The notes: generated by a model not told the origin, from the sequence alone. A stretch of DNA of 64,000 bases from Bacteroidia bacterium (GCA_020054095.1 JAGVMA010000055.1:1-64000), one strand, 5' to 3'. Counted from the first letter of the stretch, positions 29,449 through 38,507 are shown. Translations and numbers: made by a program.

Positions 29449-30640
29449 TTTTAAACTATCTGCCCAGTCAAACAAGCCAAGTCTTTTCATTAATTGCTCC
29501 AAAGAATGTTATCAGGATTTTTTGCGAACCGAATTAAGTTACTTTGATTTTGTAAGAGATCGGTTTGAAGCCGATATACAAATACTAATTATTGAACAAG
29601 AACAGTCCAACGGAGGAAAGCAATTTACACTTCAATTTAAAGGGACTAACGATTGGCAAAAAATAAACGACACACTGATTATTAATATTAAACAAGCGGC
29701 AACACCTGATGACGTAAGAGTTAAAATTGCGCAGAGCATTAGTCTATTTTTAATGCGAATTGTCCCAATAAAATATATTCCTGATAATGCCATAGTGCAA
29801 TTTCCCAAACGAGAAATTAACCAAATAGATTCAATTAAAGACAAATGGAACTTTTGGGTTTTTGCTCCGGGAGTTGAAGGTTGGGCTGAAGGTGGTACTA
29901 GTAATAGGTGGGCAGGATTAAAAAGCGACATTACAATCAGAAGAATAAACAGCAAATCGAAATTTATTGCTAAACCTTATTACAATTATTTTTCTTCATT
30001 TATAAAATTAGACTCTACCAGATTAACAGGGCAAGCCATTGATTATGGAATTAATCTGTTGCACGCAAAATCCATCAATCAGCATTGGAGTGCAGGCGCA
30101 ATTCTTCAGTATGGATATAATTCCTTCTTAAATATTTCCAACACAATAAAAGCTGCCCCTGTAATAGAGTACAACATATTTCCGTTCTCTATTAATACCA
30201 ATAAGCAAGTGAGAGTTGCCTACCAATTAGGTGTAAACAGTTTTAGTTATTTTGATACTACAATCTATAACAAATTAAATGAAGTGAGACCCTATCACAG
30301 AATTACTTTGAATATAGAATATAATCGCCCGTGGGGAAGCATTATGGCCGGAGTATATCATAATGCTTACTTAGATAACTATAATCAAAACAGAACCGGA
30401 TTTAATGCACTGTTTGCACTCAGGTTATTTGAGGGATTTGCATTAACATTTGAAGGACAAGGGTTTTATATGAACGATCAAATATCGCTTCTTAAAAATT
30501 CATTGTCGGACGAGGCTTATTACCTAGGTTCACAACAACTTCCAGCGAATTTCAATTACGAAATAAATTTTGGCATTAGATTTACTTTTGGTAGCATATA
30601 CAATAATATCGTAAATCCACGATTTAATAATATTGAATGA
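29405..30640 (+). CDS. Uncharacterised outer-membrane beta-barrel protein of Bacteroidota
   Basis: 411 residues. Signal peptide (LIFLPLLLLWISFKLSAQ). The N-terminal 130 residues form a soluble domain (SLFINCSKECYQDFLRTELS, YFDFVRDRFEADIQILII) that I have no name for. From about 145 on the sequence alternates as an outer-membrane barrel (WNFWVFAPGVEGWAEGG ... FNYEINFGIRFTFGSIYN). The gene overlaps the 3' end of the PepSY gene by 44 bases in another frame, an unusually long overlap that ties it to the iron operon. A role in siderophore or metal handling is inferred from context only. Confidence 0.75.
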   Translation: MKRLIFLPLLLLWISFKLSAQSNKPSLFINCSKECYQDFLRTELSYFDFVRDRFEADIQILIIEQEQSNGGKQFTLQFKGTNDWQKINDTLIINIKQAATPDDVRVKIAQSISLFLMRIVPIKYIPDNAIVQFPKREINQIDSIKDKWNFWVFAPGVEGWAEGGTSNRWAGLKSDITIRRINSKSKFIAKPYYNYFSSFIKLDSTRLTGQAIDYGINLLHAKSINQHWSAGAILQYGYNSFLNISNTIKAAPVIEYNIFPFSINTNKQVRVAYQLGVNSFSYFDTTIYNKLNEVRPYHRITLNIEYNRPWGSIMAGVYHNAYLDNYNQNRTGFNALFALRLFEGFALTFEGQGFYMNDQISLLKNSLSDEAYYLGSQQLPANFNYEINFGIRFTFGSIYNNIVNPRFNNIE

Positions 30641-30676
30641 TGTTCCAATAAAATCTTCTCAATTAAAAATATGAAA

Positions 30677-30703
30677 AAAACCTAAGTACAAAACTTAGGT
30701 TTT
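30677..30703 (-). terminator. Rho-independent terminator downstream of the tRNA pair
   Basis: Read on the minus strand, AAAACCTAAGT and ACTTAGGTTTT form a perfect 11-bp stem around a 5-base loop and are followed by more T. It lies just after the 3' end of the initiator tRNA gene. Confidence 0.85.
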
Positions 30704-30707
30704 AAAG

Positions 30708-30779
<72 letters not shown>

Positions 30780-30793
30780 ATGGAGTAATATTT

Positions 30794-30870
30794 TGGCGGA
30801 CCGGACGGGACTCGAACCCGCGACCTCTGCCGTGACAGGGCAGCATTCTAACCAACTGAACTACCGGTCC
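30794..30870 (-). tRNA. tRNA-Asp (GTC)
   Basis: Minus strand: acceptor arms GGACCGG and CCGGTCC, D-arm TTCAGTTGGTTAGAA, anticodon loop CTGTCAC (anticodon GTC), T-arm CGGGTTCGAGTCCCG, discriminator G followed by an encoded CCA (30794-30796). It lies 14 bases upstream of the initiator tRNA in the same transcript. The encoded CCA contrasts with its neighbour, which lacks one. Confidence 0.95.
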
Positions 30871-30949
30871 TGATTTTTAAGAACATACATCCCGAAAAAT
30901 GTGGCGCAAAAATAGATGAATTTTCTGATTGAGCAAATAAATAAAACAA

Positions 30950-30975
30950 AAAGCCCCGAGATTGCTCGGGGCTTT
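30950..30975 (-). terminator. Rho-independent terminator after the cold-shock gene
   Basis: AAAGCCCCGAG and CTCGGGGCTTT form a perfect 11-bp stem with the loop CAAT on the minus strand, followed by a T-rich tail (TTGTTTTATTT). It lies 20 bases after the csp stop codon. Confidence 0.92.
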
Positions 30976-30995
30976 AAAGGTACTGTGAGATAATA

Positions 30996-31187
30996 TTACT
31001 TCTGTAATTCTACGTTCACTGCATTTAAACCTTTTTTACCTTCCTGGATTTCAAATGTTACTTTGTCATCTTGGCGGATTTTTTCTTTTAATCCCGATAC
31101 GTGAACAAAAATTTCTTGTCCATCATCGTCTTTAATAAAACCATAACCTTTGGTTTCATTGAAAAATTTTACTGTTCCAACTTTCAT
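30996..31187 (-). CDS. Cold-shock domain protein
   Basis: 63 residues, a single OB-fold cold-shock domain. RNP1 (KGYGFIKD, about residues 13-20) and RNP2 (EIFVHVSGL, about 25-33) are intact. It binds single-stranded RNA or DNA and melts secondary structure. The gene is monocistronic with its own terminator. Confidence 0.96.
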   Translation of the reverse strand: MKVGTVKFFNETKGYGFIKDDDGQEIFVHVSGLKEKIRQDDKVTFEIQEGKKGLNAVNVELQK

Positions 31188-31256
31188 TTTAATTGTATTT
31201 TTTTAATAATTAAGGCGACAATAATACAATATTCCAATAAAACTGCCAAATAATAT

Positions 31257-33740
31257 TTAATGCCTTTTTTTTATAACTCCACGTACCGCCTTAGCTGTAA
31301 AAGGGTCTTCGGGCCACGAGTGTTTTGGGTAACGCACTTTTAATTCTTTCCGAACTTCCTGATAAGTGTTTTTCCAAAAGCTTGCTAAGTCTTGCGTTAC
31401 CTGCACTGGCCTGTATGCAGGAGATAACAAATGAATCATCAATTTTGTTTTGCCATTGTTTATCATCGGGGTTTCCATCATGCCAAATAATTCTTGCAGG
31501 CGCACGGCAAGTATTGGTGGCGAACCTTGTTGCGAATATTGAATAGATATAAACGAACCACTTGGCACTTCAATTTTTTCGGGAGCAAGTTCATTTAATT
31601 TTTTCTGCTCTTGCCAGCTAAGGCGGCTTAAAAATATTTCAGCTAAGTTTAATTTTTTAAAATCATCGCGCTTGCGCACACCCGATAAAAATGGCAGTAA
31701 CCATTTTTCTAAGTCCGATTTTAAATCATCGTTATTCATGGGCGGAAAAACGAGCGAACTATTCCATTTATTTAAAGCATTAACTCTCGCAATTAAAGTT
31801 TTTGCAGCATCGGTCCATTCAAAAATAGTTTCCCATTCGTTTATAGCTACATCTCGCAGTACGGGCAAAATCAAATCATCCGTAACATTTTTTATCGGCT
31901 CAGCATTCAGCACCAAAGCTCCAATACTTATTTCTTTCTGCGCCACAATAATTCCGGTTTGTGTGTCCCACGAAATGTTTTGTTTTTCCATTGCCAAGTG
32001 CGTAATATCCTGTTTGCCGATGGGTGCAGCCAAAAATATTTTTCCCTCATTAGTGCCGGCATCCATTTCTGCTACAGCAAGATATTCGGCCGAGCACAAC
32101 GCATCGTGTTCGGCAATTTTCGCAAACCTTCCGTTTGATAATCTATACTTAGTACTACTGCCAACTCGTTTTGCAATTCGCTCGGGGTAAGCCCATGCAA
32201 TAAGTTTCCCCGCCTCTTCATCTATTGGCGAACTATTATCAGCAGTTGTTTTTAAAATTTTTCTCCACGCATCGGCAACTCTATCAATACGCTCAAGTAT
32301 TTTCTTATCTGCATTTACAAATTCTTTTTTTCGCCATTTTCTTAGTGCATCTATTCGCAGTGTAATATTTACGCTTGTTTCTTTTTGTAACGGGCTGCGC
32401 TCATCAAGCACGGCAATCGCATCCATAGCAAGTGCTGTTAAATTTGCCGATTTACTTTCTAAAATCATGTGAGCCATTCGCGGATGAGTGGGCAATTGCA
32501 GCATTTCTCTGCCTTTTTTTGTGATAAACCATTCGGCAGAAATTGCTTCTAAATTTATAAGCAAAGATTTTGCAGCACTAACAGATGATGCCGGAGGAGG
32601 CGAGAGCCAGCACAAATCGTTTATATTTTGTTTGCCCCAATTTGCCAGTTCCAAAACAGTGGGAGTTAAGTCGGCATCCATTATCTCCGGGTTGCGATGT
32701 TTAGTTAAACTATGTTGCAATGCCTCATTCCATAAACGGTAACAAATGCCGGGCCCAAGTCGCCCTGCTCTTCCTGCACGCTGCTCGGCAGTATCTTTTG
32801 TTATACGCACTGTTTTTAATTTTGTCAGTCCGCTTCTCAAGTCATATTGCGGGATGCGAGCATAGCCACTGTCAATCACAATTTTTACGCCTTGTATTGT
32901 TAAACTTGTTTCGGCAATAGATGTGGCAAGCACTATTTTTCTTCGCCCGTTTTTATCGGGCATAATTGCAAGTTGTTGTTCGCGCATCGGCAAGTCGCCA
33001 TACAAAGGATAAATAATTGCATCAATGTATTGCTGTTGTAAAATCTCATTTGTTTTTTGAATATCGGCTGCTCCGGGTAAAAAAGTTAAAACATCACCAT
33101 CGTGTTTTTCAATAGCAATTTTTATTGCATCCGCAATTTGTGCTGCTAATGGTATTTGCTTTTTCTCGTCTATATAATAATGAGTAATGGGATATTGCCT
33201 GCCGCTGCTTGTTATTATTGGCGCATTCCCTAATAGGGCAGCTAATTTTTCGCCATCAAGCGTAGCCGACATGATAATAATTCGTAAATCGTTTCTTAAA
33301 ACCTGTTGTGCTTCTCGTGTTAATGCCAATGCTAAATCAGCATGTAAGCTGCGCTCGTGAAATTCATCAAAAATTACACAACCCACATTTTCTAATGCAT
33401 TATCGCTTTGCAACATTCGGGTTAAAATACCTTCCGTTAAAACTTCTATACGTGTGTTCTTGTTGGTTTTGTTTTCAAATCGGATGCGATAGCCAATTGT
33501 GTTTCCTATTTCCTCATTTATTATATCAGCCATTCTGTTTGCTACCGATCGGGCTGCAATTCTTCGCGGCTCAAGCATTAGTATTTTTTTCCCGCCAAGC
33601 CATGCTTCGTTCATTAGCGCTAATGGCAGCACGGTACTTTTTCCTGCTCCGGGCGATGCCTGTATAATGGCGATGTTGCGCTCGTGCAAGGTGCGCTTTA
33701 CATCAGGTATAATTTCGTGGATTGGAAGTTGCTCGTGCAT
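31257..33740 (-). CDS. hrpB: ATP-dependent RNA helicase HrpB
   Basis: About 827 residues from the ATG at 33740; a TTG at 33749 overlaps a promoter box and is rejected. DEAH-box helicase core: Walker A QASPGAGKSTVLPLA (about residue 26), DEFHERSLHADLAL as motif II, SATLDGEKLA as motif III, TSIAETSLTIQGVKIVIDSGYAR as motif V and QRAGRAGRLGPG as motif VI. The C-terminal HrpB-specific domain ends PKHSWPEDPFTAKAVRG, which is characteristic. The cellular role of HrpB is not well defined. Confidence 0.95.
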   Translation of the reverse strand: MHEQLPIHEIIPDVKRTLHERNIAIIQASPGAGKSTVLPLALMNEAWLGGKKILMLEPRRIAARSVANRMADIINEEIGNTIGYRIRFENKTNKNTRIEVLTEGILTRMLQSDNALENVGCVIFDEFHERSLHADLALALTREAQQVLRNDLRIIIMSATLDGEKLAALLGNAPIITSSGRQYPITHYYIDEKKQIPLAAQIADAIKIAIEKHDGDVLTFLPGAADIQKTNEILQQQYIDAIIYPLYGDLPMREQQLAIMPDKNGRRKIVLATSIAETSLTIQGVKIVIDSGYARIPQYDLRSGLTKLKTVRITKDTAEQRAGRAGRLGPGICYRLWNEALQHSLTKHRNPEIMDADLTPTVLELANWGKQNINDLCWLSPPPASSVSAAKSLLINLEAISAEWFITKKGREMLQLPTHPRMAHMILESKSANLTALAMDAIAVLDERSPLQKETSVNITLRIDALRKWRKKEFVNADKKILERIDRVADAWRKILKTTADNSSPIDEEAGKLIAWAYPERIAKRVGSSTKYRLSNGRFAKIAEHDALCSAEYLAVAEMDAGTNEGKIFLAAPIGKQDITHLAMEKQNISWDTQTGIIVAQKEISIGALVLNAEPIKNVTDDLILPVLRDVAINEWETIFEWTDAAKTLIARVNALNKWNSSLVFPPMNNDDLKSDLEKWLLPFLSGVRKRDDFKKLNLAEIFLSRLSWQEQKKLNELAPEKIEVPSGSFISIQYSQQGSPPILAVRLQELFGMMETPMINNGKTKLMIHLLSPAYRPVQVTQDLASFWKNTYQEVRKELKVRYPKHSWPEDPFTAKAVRGVIKKRH

Positions 33741-33746
33741 ACACCG

Positions 33747-33754
33747 CAAAAGTA
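33747..33754 (-). promoter_or_regulatory. -7 promoter box of hrpB
   Basis: On the minus strand TACTTTTG (33754 down to 33747) matches TAnnTTTG exactly and is six bases before the ATG at 33740. The TTG inside it explains a spurious longer reading frame. A leaderless transcript is predicted. Confidence 0.6.
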
Positions 33755-33805
33755 TTTAATTAGTTAAACCGAAATTAGTTTTAGTAAATTCGCAAAACAA
33801 TTTTT

Positions 33806-34684
33806 ATGCATAAAGCAGGTTTTGTAAATATTATAGGCAATCCCAATGTGGGCAAATCAACGCTGATGAATGCGCTGGTGGGCGAAAAAATATCTATCAT
33901 CACATCCAAAGCGCAAACAACAAGGCACAGGATTATGGGAATTGTGAGTGGCGAAAATTTTCAGATAATTTACAGCGATACACCGGGCATTCTTAATCCG
34001 AAATACAAATTGCAGAAAAGCATGATGAATTTTGTGGATGATGCCGTTTCGGATGCCGATATTTTTTTGGTAGTGATTGATGTAAAGGCTGACGATTCGC
34101 CTGAGGAGAAAATTTTGCAGCGTATTATAAAATCAAATGCTGCAGCCATTGTTATACTTAACAAGTGTGATTTAGTGAATCACGAAAAGCAATTGGCACT
34201 TGCTTTAAAGTGGAGTAAAATTATTCCGAAAGCAGAAATAATTCCGGTATCGGCATTAAAAAAGCATAAAATAAATATTGTGTTTGATGTTATTATGAAA
34301 TACTTGCCCGTGCATCCGGCCTATTTTGATAAAGAACAGTTAACCGATAAAAACGACCGTTTTATTATGTCGGAAATAATTCGCGAAAAAATATTTACGC
34401 ATTACGATAAAGAAATACCTTATGCATGCGAGGTGATAGTGGAGGCATTTAAAGATGAAAATAAAATTATTAGGATTGCAGCAAATATTTTAGTTGAGCG
34501 CGAAACTCAAAAAGCAATTATTATAGGCCATAAAGGAAGTTCGCTAAAAAAAATAGGCACAGCAGCACGCTTGGATGCGGAGGAGTTTTTCGGCAAAAAA
34601 ATATTTTTAGAATTATTTGTTAAAGTAGATAAAGACTGGCGCAACAGCGACCGTGAGCTAAAGCGATTTGGCTACAGCGGATAA
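33806..34684 (+). CDS. era: GTPase Era
   Basis: 292 residues. G1 is [17 protein letters not shown]3 DTPGIL and G4 NKCD. The C-terminal KH domain contains IIIGHKGSSLKKIGTAARLDAE. Era binds the 3' end of 16S rRNA and helps 30S maturation. It is followed by der 53 bases downstream, a common pairing in Bacteroidota. Confidence 0.97.
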   Translation: MHKAGFVNIIGNPNVGKSTLMNALVGEKISIITSKAQTTRHRIMGIVSGENFQIIYSDTPGILNPKYKLQKSMMNFVDDAVSDADIFLVVIDVKADDSPEEKILQRIIKSNAAAIVILNKCDLVNHEKQLALALKWSKIIPKAEIIPVSALKKHKINIVFDVIMKYLPVHPAYFDKEQLTDKNDRFIMSEIIREKIFTHYDKEIPYACEVIVEAFKDENKIIRIAANILVERETQKAIIIGHKGSSLKKIGTAARLDAEEFFGKKIFLELFVKVDKDWRNSDRELKRFGYSG

Positions 34685-34698
34685 AGATTATCCCCGAA

Positions 34699-34706
34699 TA
34701 CATTTG
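34699..34706 (+). promoter_or_regulatory. -7 promoter box upstream of der
   Basis: TACATTTG is an exact TAnnTTTG match in the 53-base era-der gap, with a weaker second box (TATATTCG) immediately after. It indicates that der can be transcribed on its own. Confidence 0.5.
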
Positions 34707-34737
34707 TATATTCGCACACTAATTTAAAAAGCACAAG

Positions 34738-36048
34738 TTGGGAAATATAGTAGCCATAGTAGGCCGGCCGAATGTTGGTAAAAGTACATTGTTCAACAGA
34801 TTAATAGAAAGCCGCAAAGCAATAGTTGCCGAAATTGCTGGCGTTACGCGCGACAGGCATTATGGCAAAGCCGAGTGGAACGGGCAAGAATTTTCAGTGA
34901 TTGATACGGGCGGTTATGTGCATGGCTCCGATGATATTTTTGAAGGCGAAATTCGCAGGCAAGTAGAACTTGCATTGCAAGAAGCAAACGTAATTTTATT
35001 TGTAGTAGATGTTTCAACAGGTGTTACGCATTTAGATGATGAAGTGGCAAAGTTGCTGAGACGAACAAAAAAGAAAATATTTTTAGTAACCAATAAAGTA
35101 GATAACCCCGAAAGGCAAACATTAACTGGCGAATTTTATTCGCTTGGACTGGGCGAAGTATATGCCATTAGCGCCATAAGCGGCAGTGGCACTGGCGAAT
35201 TGCTCGATGAAATGGTTAAAGTATTTGATAATTCAATAGAAGAAAAAATATCAGACTTGCCTAAGTTTGCAATCGTGGGCAGGCCCAATGCCGGTAAGTC
35301 ATCGCTTGTAAATGCACTGCTTGGCAAAGACCAAAACATAGTTACGCCCATTGCAGGCACCACCCGCGATAGTATCAACACCCGTTACAATTATTTTGGC
35401 CACGATTTTATTTTGGTTGACACGGCAGGCATCCGCAAAAAAAGCAAAGTAGAAGAAGACATTGAGTTTTATTCCGTGATGCGTGCCATACGCGCCATTG
35501 AAGATAGCGATGTGTGTTTGCTCATGCTGGATGCAACACTCGGTATCGAGCAGCAAGACCTTAATATTTTTCAGCTTATAGAAACCAATCGCAAAGGACT
35601 TGTGATACTCGTTAACAAATGGGATTTGGTGGAAGACAAAGAAGCCAACACGGTGAAAAAATTTGAAGAAGAGATAAAAAGCAAAATTGCTCCGTTTAAA
35701 GATGTTCCTATTTTATTTATTTCGGTGCTTAATAAGCAGCGCATTATGAAAGCCGTAGAACTTGCCGAAGAAGTTTACAAAAACAAGTTTCAGAAAATTC
35801 CTACTCGCAAATTAATGGATGCTATGATTCCGGTGATAGAACTAACACCACCTGCAGCCATTAAAGGAAAAGATATCCGTATAAAATTTATTACTCAGTT
35901 ACCTACACGCAACCCTAATTTTGCTTTTTACGTTAATCATCCGCAATATGTGCAAGAATCATACAAGCGTTTTTTGGAAAACAAAATGCGCGAGCATTTT
36001 AATTTTTGCGGAGTACCTATTGAAATTGTTTTAAAGAAAAAAGAATGA
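34738..36048 (+). CDS. der: Ribosome-biogenesis GTPase Der (EngA)
   Basis: 436 residues, TTG start giving [20 protein letters not shown], the family N-terminus; no upstream ATG is in frame near. Two tandem G domains are present: [14 protein letters not shown] (residue 8) with DTGGYVHG, and [16 protein letters not shown] (near 181) with [17 protein letters not shown] and NKWD are the G4 motifs. A C-terminal KH-like domain follows. It acts in 50S subunit assembly. Confidence 0.97.
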   Translation: MGNIVAIVGRPNVGKSTLFNRLIESRKAIVAEIAGVTRDRHYGKAEWNGQEFSVIDTGGYVHGSDDIFEGEIRRQVELALQEANVILFVVDVSTGVTHLDDEVAKLLRRTKKKIFLVTNKVDNPERQTLTGEFYSLGLGEVYAISAISGSGTGELLDEMVKVFDNSIEEKISDLPKFAIVGRPNAGKSSLVNALLGKDQNIVTPIAGTTRDSINTRYNYFGHDFILVDTAGIRKKSKVEEDIEFYSVMRAIRAIEDSDVCLLMLDATLGIEQQDLNIFQLIETNRKGLVILVNKWDLVEDKEANTVKKFEEEIKSKIAPFKDVPILFISVLNKQRIMKAVELAEEVYKNKFQKIPTRKLMDAMIPVIELTPPAAIKGKDIRIKFITQLPTRNPNFAFYVNHPQYVQESYKRFLENKMREHFNFCGVPIEIVLKKKE

Positions 36049-36078
36049 TCTTGCTGTTTGTAATTAAATGAGTCAGTC

Positions 36079-36099
36079 AGTCTGAGCCTGTCGAAGACT
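36079..36099 (+). repeat. REP-like palindrome
   Basis: The 21-base segment begins AGTCTGAGCCTG and ends TCGAAGACT; its ends AGTCT/AGACT are inverted repeats. Very similar TCTGAGCCTGTCGAAGA sequences are familiar as dispersed intergenic repeats in many bacterial genomes. Confidence 0.5.
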
Positions 36100-36132
36100 T
36101 CTTAAGGCATAAATTAAAAGCACTTTTTGCAA

Positions 36133-36618
36133 ATGAATTTAACATCGTTGCTTGTTAAGGCGAAGGCGAATAAAAAAGAAAACAAATCTTTTTTTGAAAA
36201 AATAAAACGCCACACGCCACGCAATTTAGATGATACGGTGCAAAATCTGCACCACGAAACATTTAAAACCATAGATTGCCTTACTTGCGCCAATTGCTGC
36301 AAAACCACAAGCCCTATTTTTAGGCCCAATGATATTGATCGCATTGCCAAGCACTTGAAAATGCGCCCGGCCGAATTAATAGATAAACATTTGCACATAG
36401 ATGATGATGGAGACTATGTACTTAACACAGCGCCCTGCACATTTTTAAACGAAAATAATTATTGCAAAATTTACAATGTGCGCCCCGCAGCTTGCCGCGA
36501 ATATCCGCACACGGATAGAAAGCGATTTCACCAAGTGCTTGAGCCTACACTAAAAAATGCCGAAATATGCCCGGCTGTTTCTGCCATCATCGAAAAAATG
36601 AAAACTATTTATAAGTAA
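36133..36618 (+). CDS. YkgJ family cysteine-cluster protein
   Basis: 161 residues from the ATG at 36133 (a TTG at 36127 would add two). The cluster motifs are CLTCANCCKTTSP (about residue 47), APCTFLNENNYCKIYNVRPAACREYP and a last Cys in AEICPAV. This spacing is the UPF0153/YkgJ pattern thought to bind Zn or an Fe-S cluster. No signal peptide. The function of the family is unknown. Confidence 0.88.
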   Translation: MNLTSLLVKAKANKKENKSFFEKIKRHTPRNLDDTVQNLHHETFKTIDCLTCANCCKTTSPIFRPNDIDRIAKHLKMRPAELIDKHLHIDDDGDYVLNTAPCTFLNENNYCKIYNVRPAACREYPHTDRKRFHQVLEPTLKNAEICPAVSAIIEKMKTIYK

Positions 36619-36644
36619 CAGTGATACATCCCTTATTGCACACC

Positions 36645-36756
36645 CGTCATTGCGAGCGAAGCACGGCAATCTCAATTAAGTTAGTATTATTTTTTGAGAT
36701 TACTTCGCTCGCGAAAAACTCGCTCGTAATTACGTGGTTTGTTTTCGCCCCTCATT
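36645..36756 (+). repeat. Dispersed palindromic repeat, copy A
   Basis: Begins CGTCATTGCGAGCGAAGC, then GGCAATCTCAATTAAGTTAG, and returns as an imperfect inverted copy (TTGAGATTACTTCGCTCGC ... CGCTCGTAATTACG). Its full length is nearly matched by copy D (39962-40080). It can form a long stem-loop. Confidence 0.8.
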
Positions 36757-36763
36757 GCACACC

Positions 36764-36802
36764 CGTCATTGCGAGCGAAGCGACCGAAGCAATCTCAATT
36801 AG
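36764..36802 (+). repeat. Dispersed palindromic repeat, copy B (truncated)
   Basis: Direct repeat of the left end of copy A: CGTCATTGCGAGCGAAGC followed by GAAGCAATCTCAATTAG. The preceding bases ATTGCACACC are also duplicated from copy A. The right half is missing. Confidence 0.75.
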
Positions 36803-36843
36803 TTTTTAAATTACCCGTCTGCCACAGGCAGCTCCCAACAAAT

Positions 36844-37305
36844 TTATTTTGACCAATAGCTCTCAATTGCCGATTTTATTTCCGGCCTTTCAAATTCGTA
36901 ACTCGGATGTTCTAAAATATATTCTAAAAATAACCTGATTGCACCTCTCTGTTTTTGAGATAATAACCCGAATTGAGATTTTGAATAATCCGATAAATTA
37001 GTTAGTGCGAAAGACATTCCGAACTTATATTCTTCATTAATGTCGGCTATCATAAATGCAGGAAGATGAAATTGCATACCCTCTGCATCAAAAAAACTCA
37101 AACTGCAATTGTATTTATTTAGATTATCTGCGGTAATCAAATTCCAGTTATGTTTCTCGTCATTTTGCCTGCATTCTGTCCTTAATTTTAAATCAGCGTA
37201 TGAATCTATGGCATCAGCTTCACTCAAACCAATGCCATTGCCAAGCACCACATCTTTAAATGCATCATTAATTTCCGAAATTAATTTCACCTTGTTTACA
37301 CTCAC
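36844..37305 (-). CDS. DUF6714-like hypothetical protein
   Basis: 153 residues, soluble, no signal peptide. The pattern LSEADAIDSYADL, ITADNLNKYNCSLSFFDAEGMQFHLPAFMIAD and GAIRLFLEYI resembles the DUF6714 family (FxxxEGxxFxLPAFM core). Function unknown; proteins of this kind often occur as isolated small genes near toxin or immunity-type loci. The upstream fragment of an acetyltransferase gene ends 15 bases before its start, so expression may depend on a promoter left in that fragment. Confidence 0.65.
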   Translation of the reverse strand: MSVNKVKLISEINDAFKDVVLGNGIGLSEADAIDSYADLKLRTECRQNDEKHNWNLITADNLNKYNCSLSFFDAEGMQFHLPAFMIADINEEYKFGMSFALTNLSDYSKSQFGLLSQKQRGAIRLFLEYILEHPSYEFERPEIKSAIESYWSK

Positions 37306-37320
37306 TGTTTTAAATCCTCA

Positions 37321-37443
37321 TTAGGCCGCATTAGCAATGTCCGCATTAGCAATACCGCTGTTACCGGTTTCAATGCCTTGTTTATAAATTTCAGAAACGC
37401 TTTTCCAGTCTTCTGCTATCATTGGTCTAAAAATAATTCTCAT
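37321..37443 (-). pseudogene. 5' fragment of a GNAT acetyltransferase gene
   Basis: An ATG at 37443 opens 40 codons and stops at 37321. The first 27 residues (MRIIFRPMIAEDWKSVSEIY, then KQGIETG) match the N-terminus of phosphinothricin-acetyltransferase-like GNATs, but the frame then runs into a short tandem repeat (IANADIANAA) and ends. More than 100 residues, including the acetyl-CoA site, are missing, so it is a stump left by a deletion or recombination. Confidence 0.65.
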
Positions 37444-37489
37444 TATTGTCAACTTATTATCATTTCTTTTGTCAAAGGTGTTTTTTCAC

Positions 37490-37612
37490 AACCTAACGGT
37501 TTGGTACTTGGCAAAGGTGGCGATTTTCACCACCAATGTTGATGCAAAGAACCAAACTTTGATTAACCACAAATGTGTTTGCGAAGCACCGGGCCGCTCG
37601 CTATCGAAGCAA
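37490..37612. repeat. Palindromic element next to small genes, cassette-like
   Basis: Nested inverted repeats: GGTTTGGT (37498-37505) against ACCAAAC, and an inner perfect hairpin GGTGG/CCACC around CGATTTTCA (37517-37535). The tail (ATTAACCACAAATGTG, GCGAAGCACCGGGCCGCTCG) follows to the stop codon of the next minus-strand gene. It resembles intergenic elements that I have seen next to single small genes in Bacteroidota. GTTAGGT occurs at its left end on the minus strand, like an integron R' core site, but the matching R'' core is absent. Confidence 0.4.
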
Positions 37613-37620
37613 TTTGTTGC

Positions 37621-38244
37621 TCATGTTTTTTGTTTCTCTGATTTAATATTTGCAAAGTCATCATGTTTTGTAAAATATTCAAGTCCTAAAACCAATAGTA
37701 TTGAACTTATAGAATATACTTTCTGCATTATAAAAGCTAATTTCAAATAACTAAATCCATATAGAAAAAAGAAACAGTAATAAGTTAATAAGCATATTAT
37801 ACAGCAAAATTTAAGCAAATGTAGTTTTGATTTAAGGACAAAAAAAGTAATTATAAATAGGCCAAACAATGTTAAAACAATTGAAATTGTTCCCACATCG
37901 CGGTAAGGTGTTGCAATTAAAAAAATAAATAAAATGTTAGCAAATCCTATGTATTTTAAAACATTGCCCCATGCGTTAAAAAAAAACTTTTTCGACATAT
38001 TTATAAAAAAAACACCATATCCAACCGATTGGAAAGCCATTCCAATAATCGCCCAAATCCGGCCAGGGTTTTCTGAACCATTTATTGCTTTTGTTTCAAA
38101 CAAATTGCTAATAAAATTTTTTGACCAACCAAAACCCACCGAATTTTTGTCAAGCAACGATCCGCCCGGATAGGATACCGCTGCTATTACTATTAATAGC
38201 ACCGAAATAATCATACATATAAAAACCAAATACCTTTTTATCAT
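37621..38244 (-). CDS. Six-helix integral membrane protein (DUF998-like)
   Basis: 207 residues, very hydrophobic. About six membrane segments: YLVFICMIISVLLIVIAAVS, IWAIIGMAFQSVGYGVFFI, YIGFANILFIFLIATPY, ISIVLTLFGLFIITFFV, FCCIICLLTYYCFFFLYGF and SISSILLVLGLEYF. The N-terminal motif YPGGSLLDKNSVGFGWSKN-ISNLF is reminiscent of the DUF998 family. Function unknown. It is AT-rich and sits alone between repeat elements, which fits acquired DNA. Upstream (minus strand) TATTTTCG may be its -7 box. Confidence 0.65.
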   Translation of the reverse strand: MIKRYLVFICMIISVLLIVIAAVSYPGGSLLDKNSVGFGWSKNFISNLFETKAINGSENPGRIWAIIGMAFQSVGYGVFFINMSKKFFFNAWGNVLKYIGFANILFIFLIATPYRDVGTISIVLTLFGLFIITFFVLKSKLHLLKFCCIICLLTYYCFFFLYGFSYLKLAFIMQKVYSISSILLVLGLEYFTKHDDFANIKSEKQKT

Positions 38245-38507
38245 CTGTTTAATATTTTAGCGAAAATAGTTATAAAGCGGTAGCATAGCAGTATGCACCG
38301 CCACTAACGATTTGCAGATTTGCCATGGGCAATTTTTTTTACCACACACCAGCCTGCGGCAAGCAGGCACAGGTTCAAAAATAAAGAATCGCTCATTATT
38401 AAGCTAATATAAAAATTACTACTCACAGTAAAAAAATACACTGCACAGTTAATCAATAATTACTGCCCTTTGCCACACACTTGGCTTGGCACGGCACGCA
38501 AGCCCGT

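Noticed and set aside
33747-33749. TTG start codon for hrpB
   Set aside because: It lies within the promoter box 33754-33747 on the minus strand; the ATG at 33740 gives the family N-terminus.
37490-37612. True integron attC site
   Set aside because: A GTTRRRY-type core is present on the minus strand, but no complementary RYYYAAC core at the other end and no integrase gene in view. Kept only as a palindromic element.
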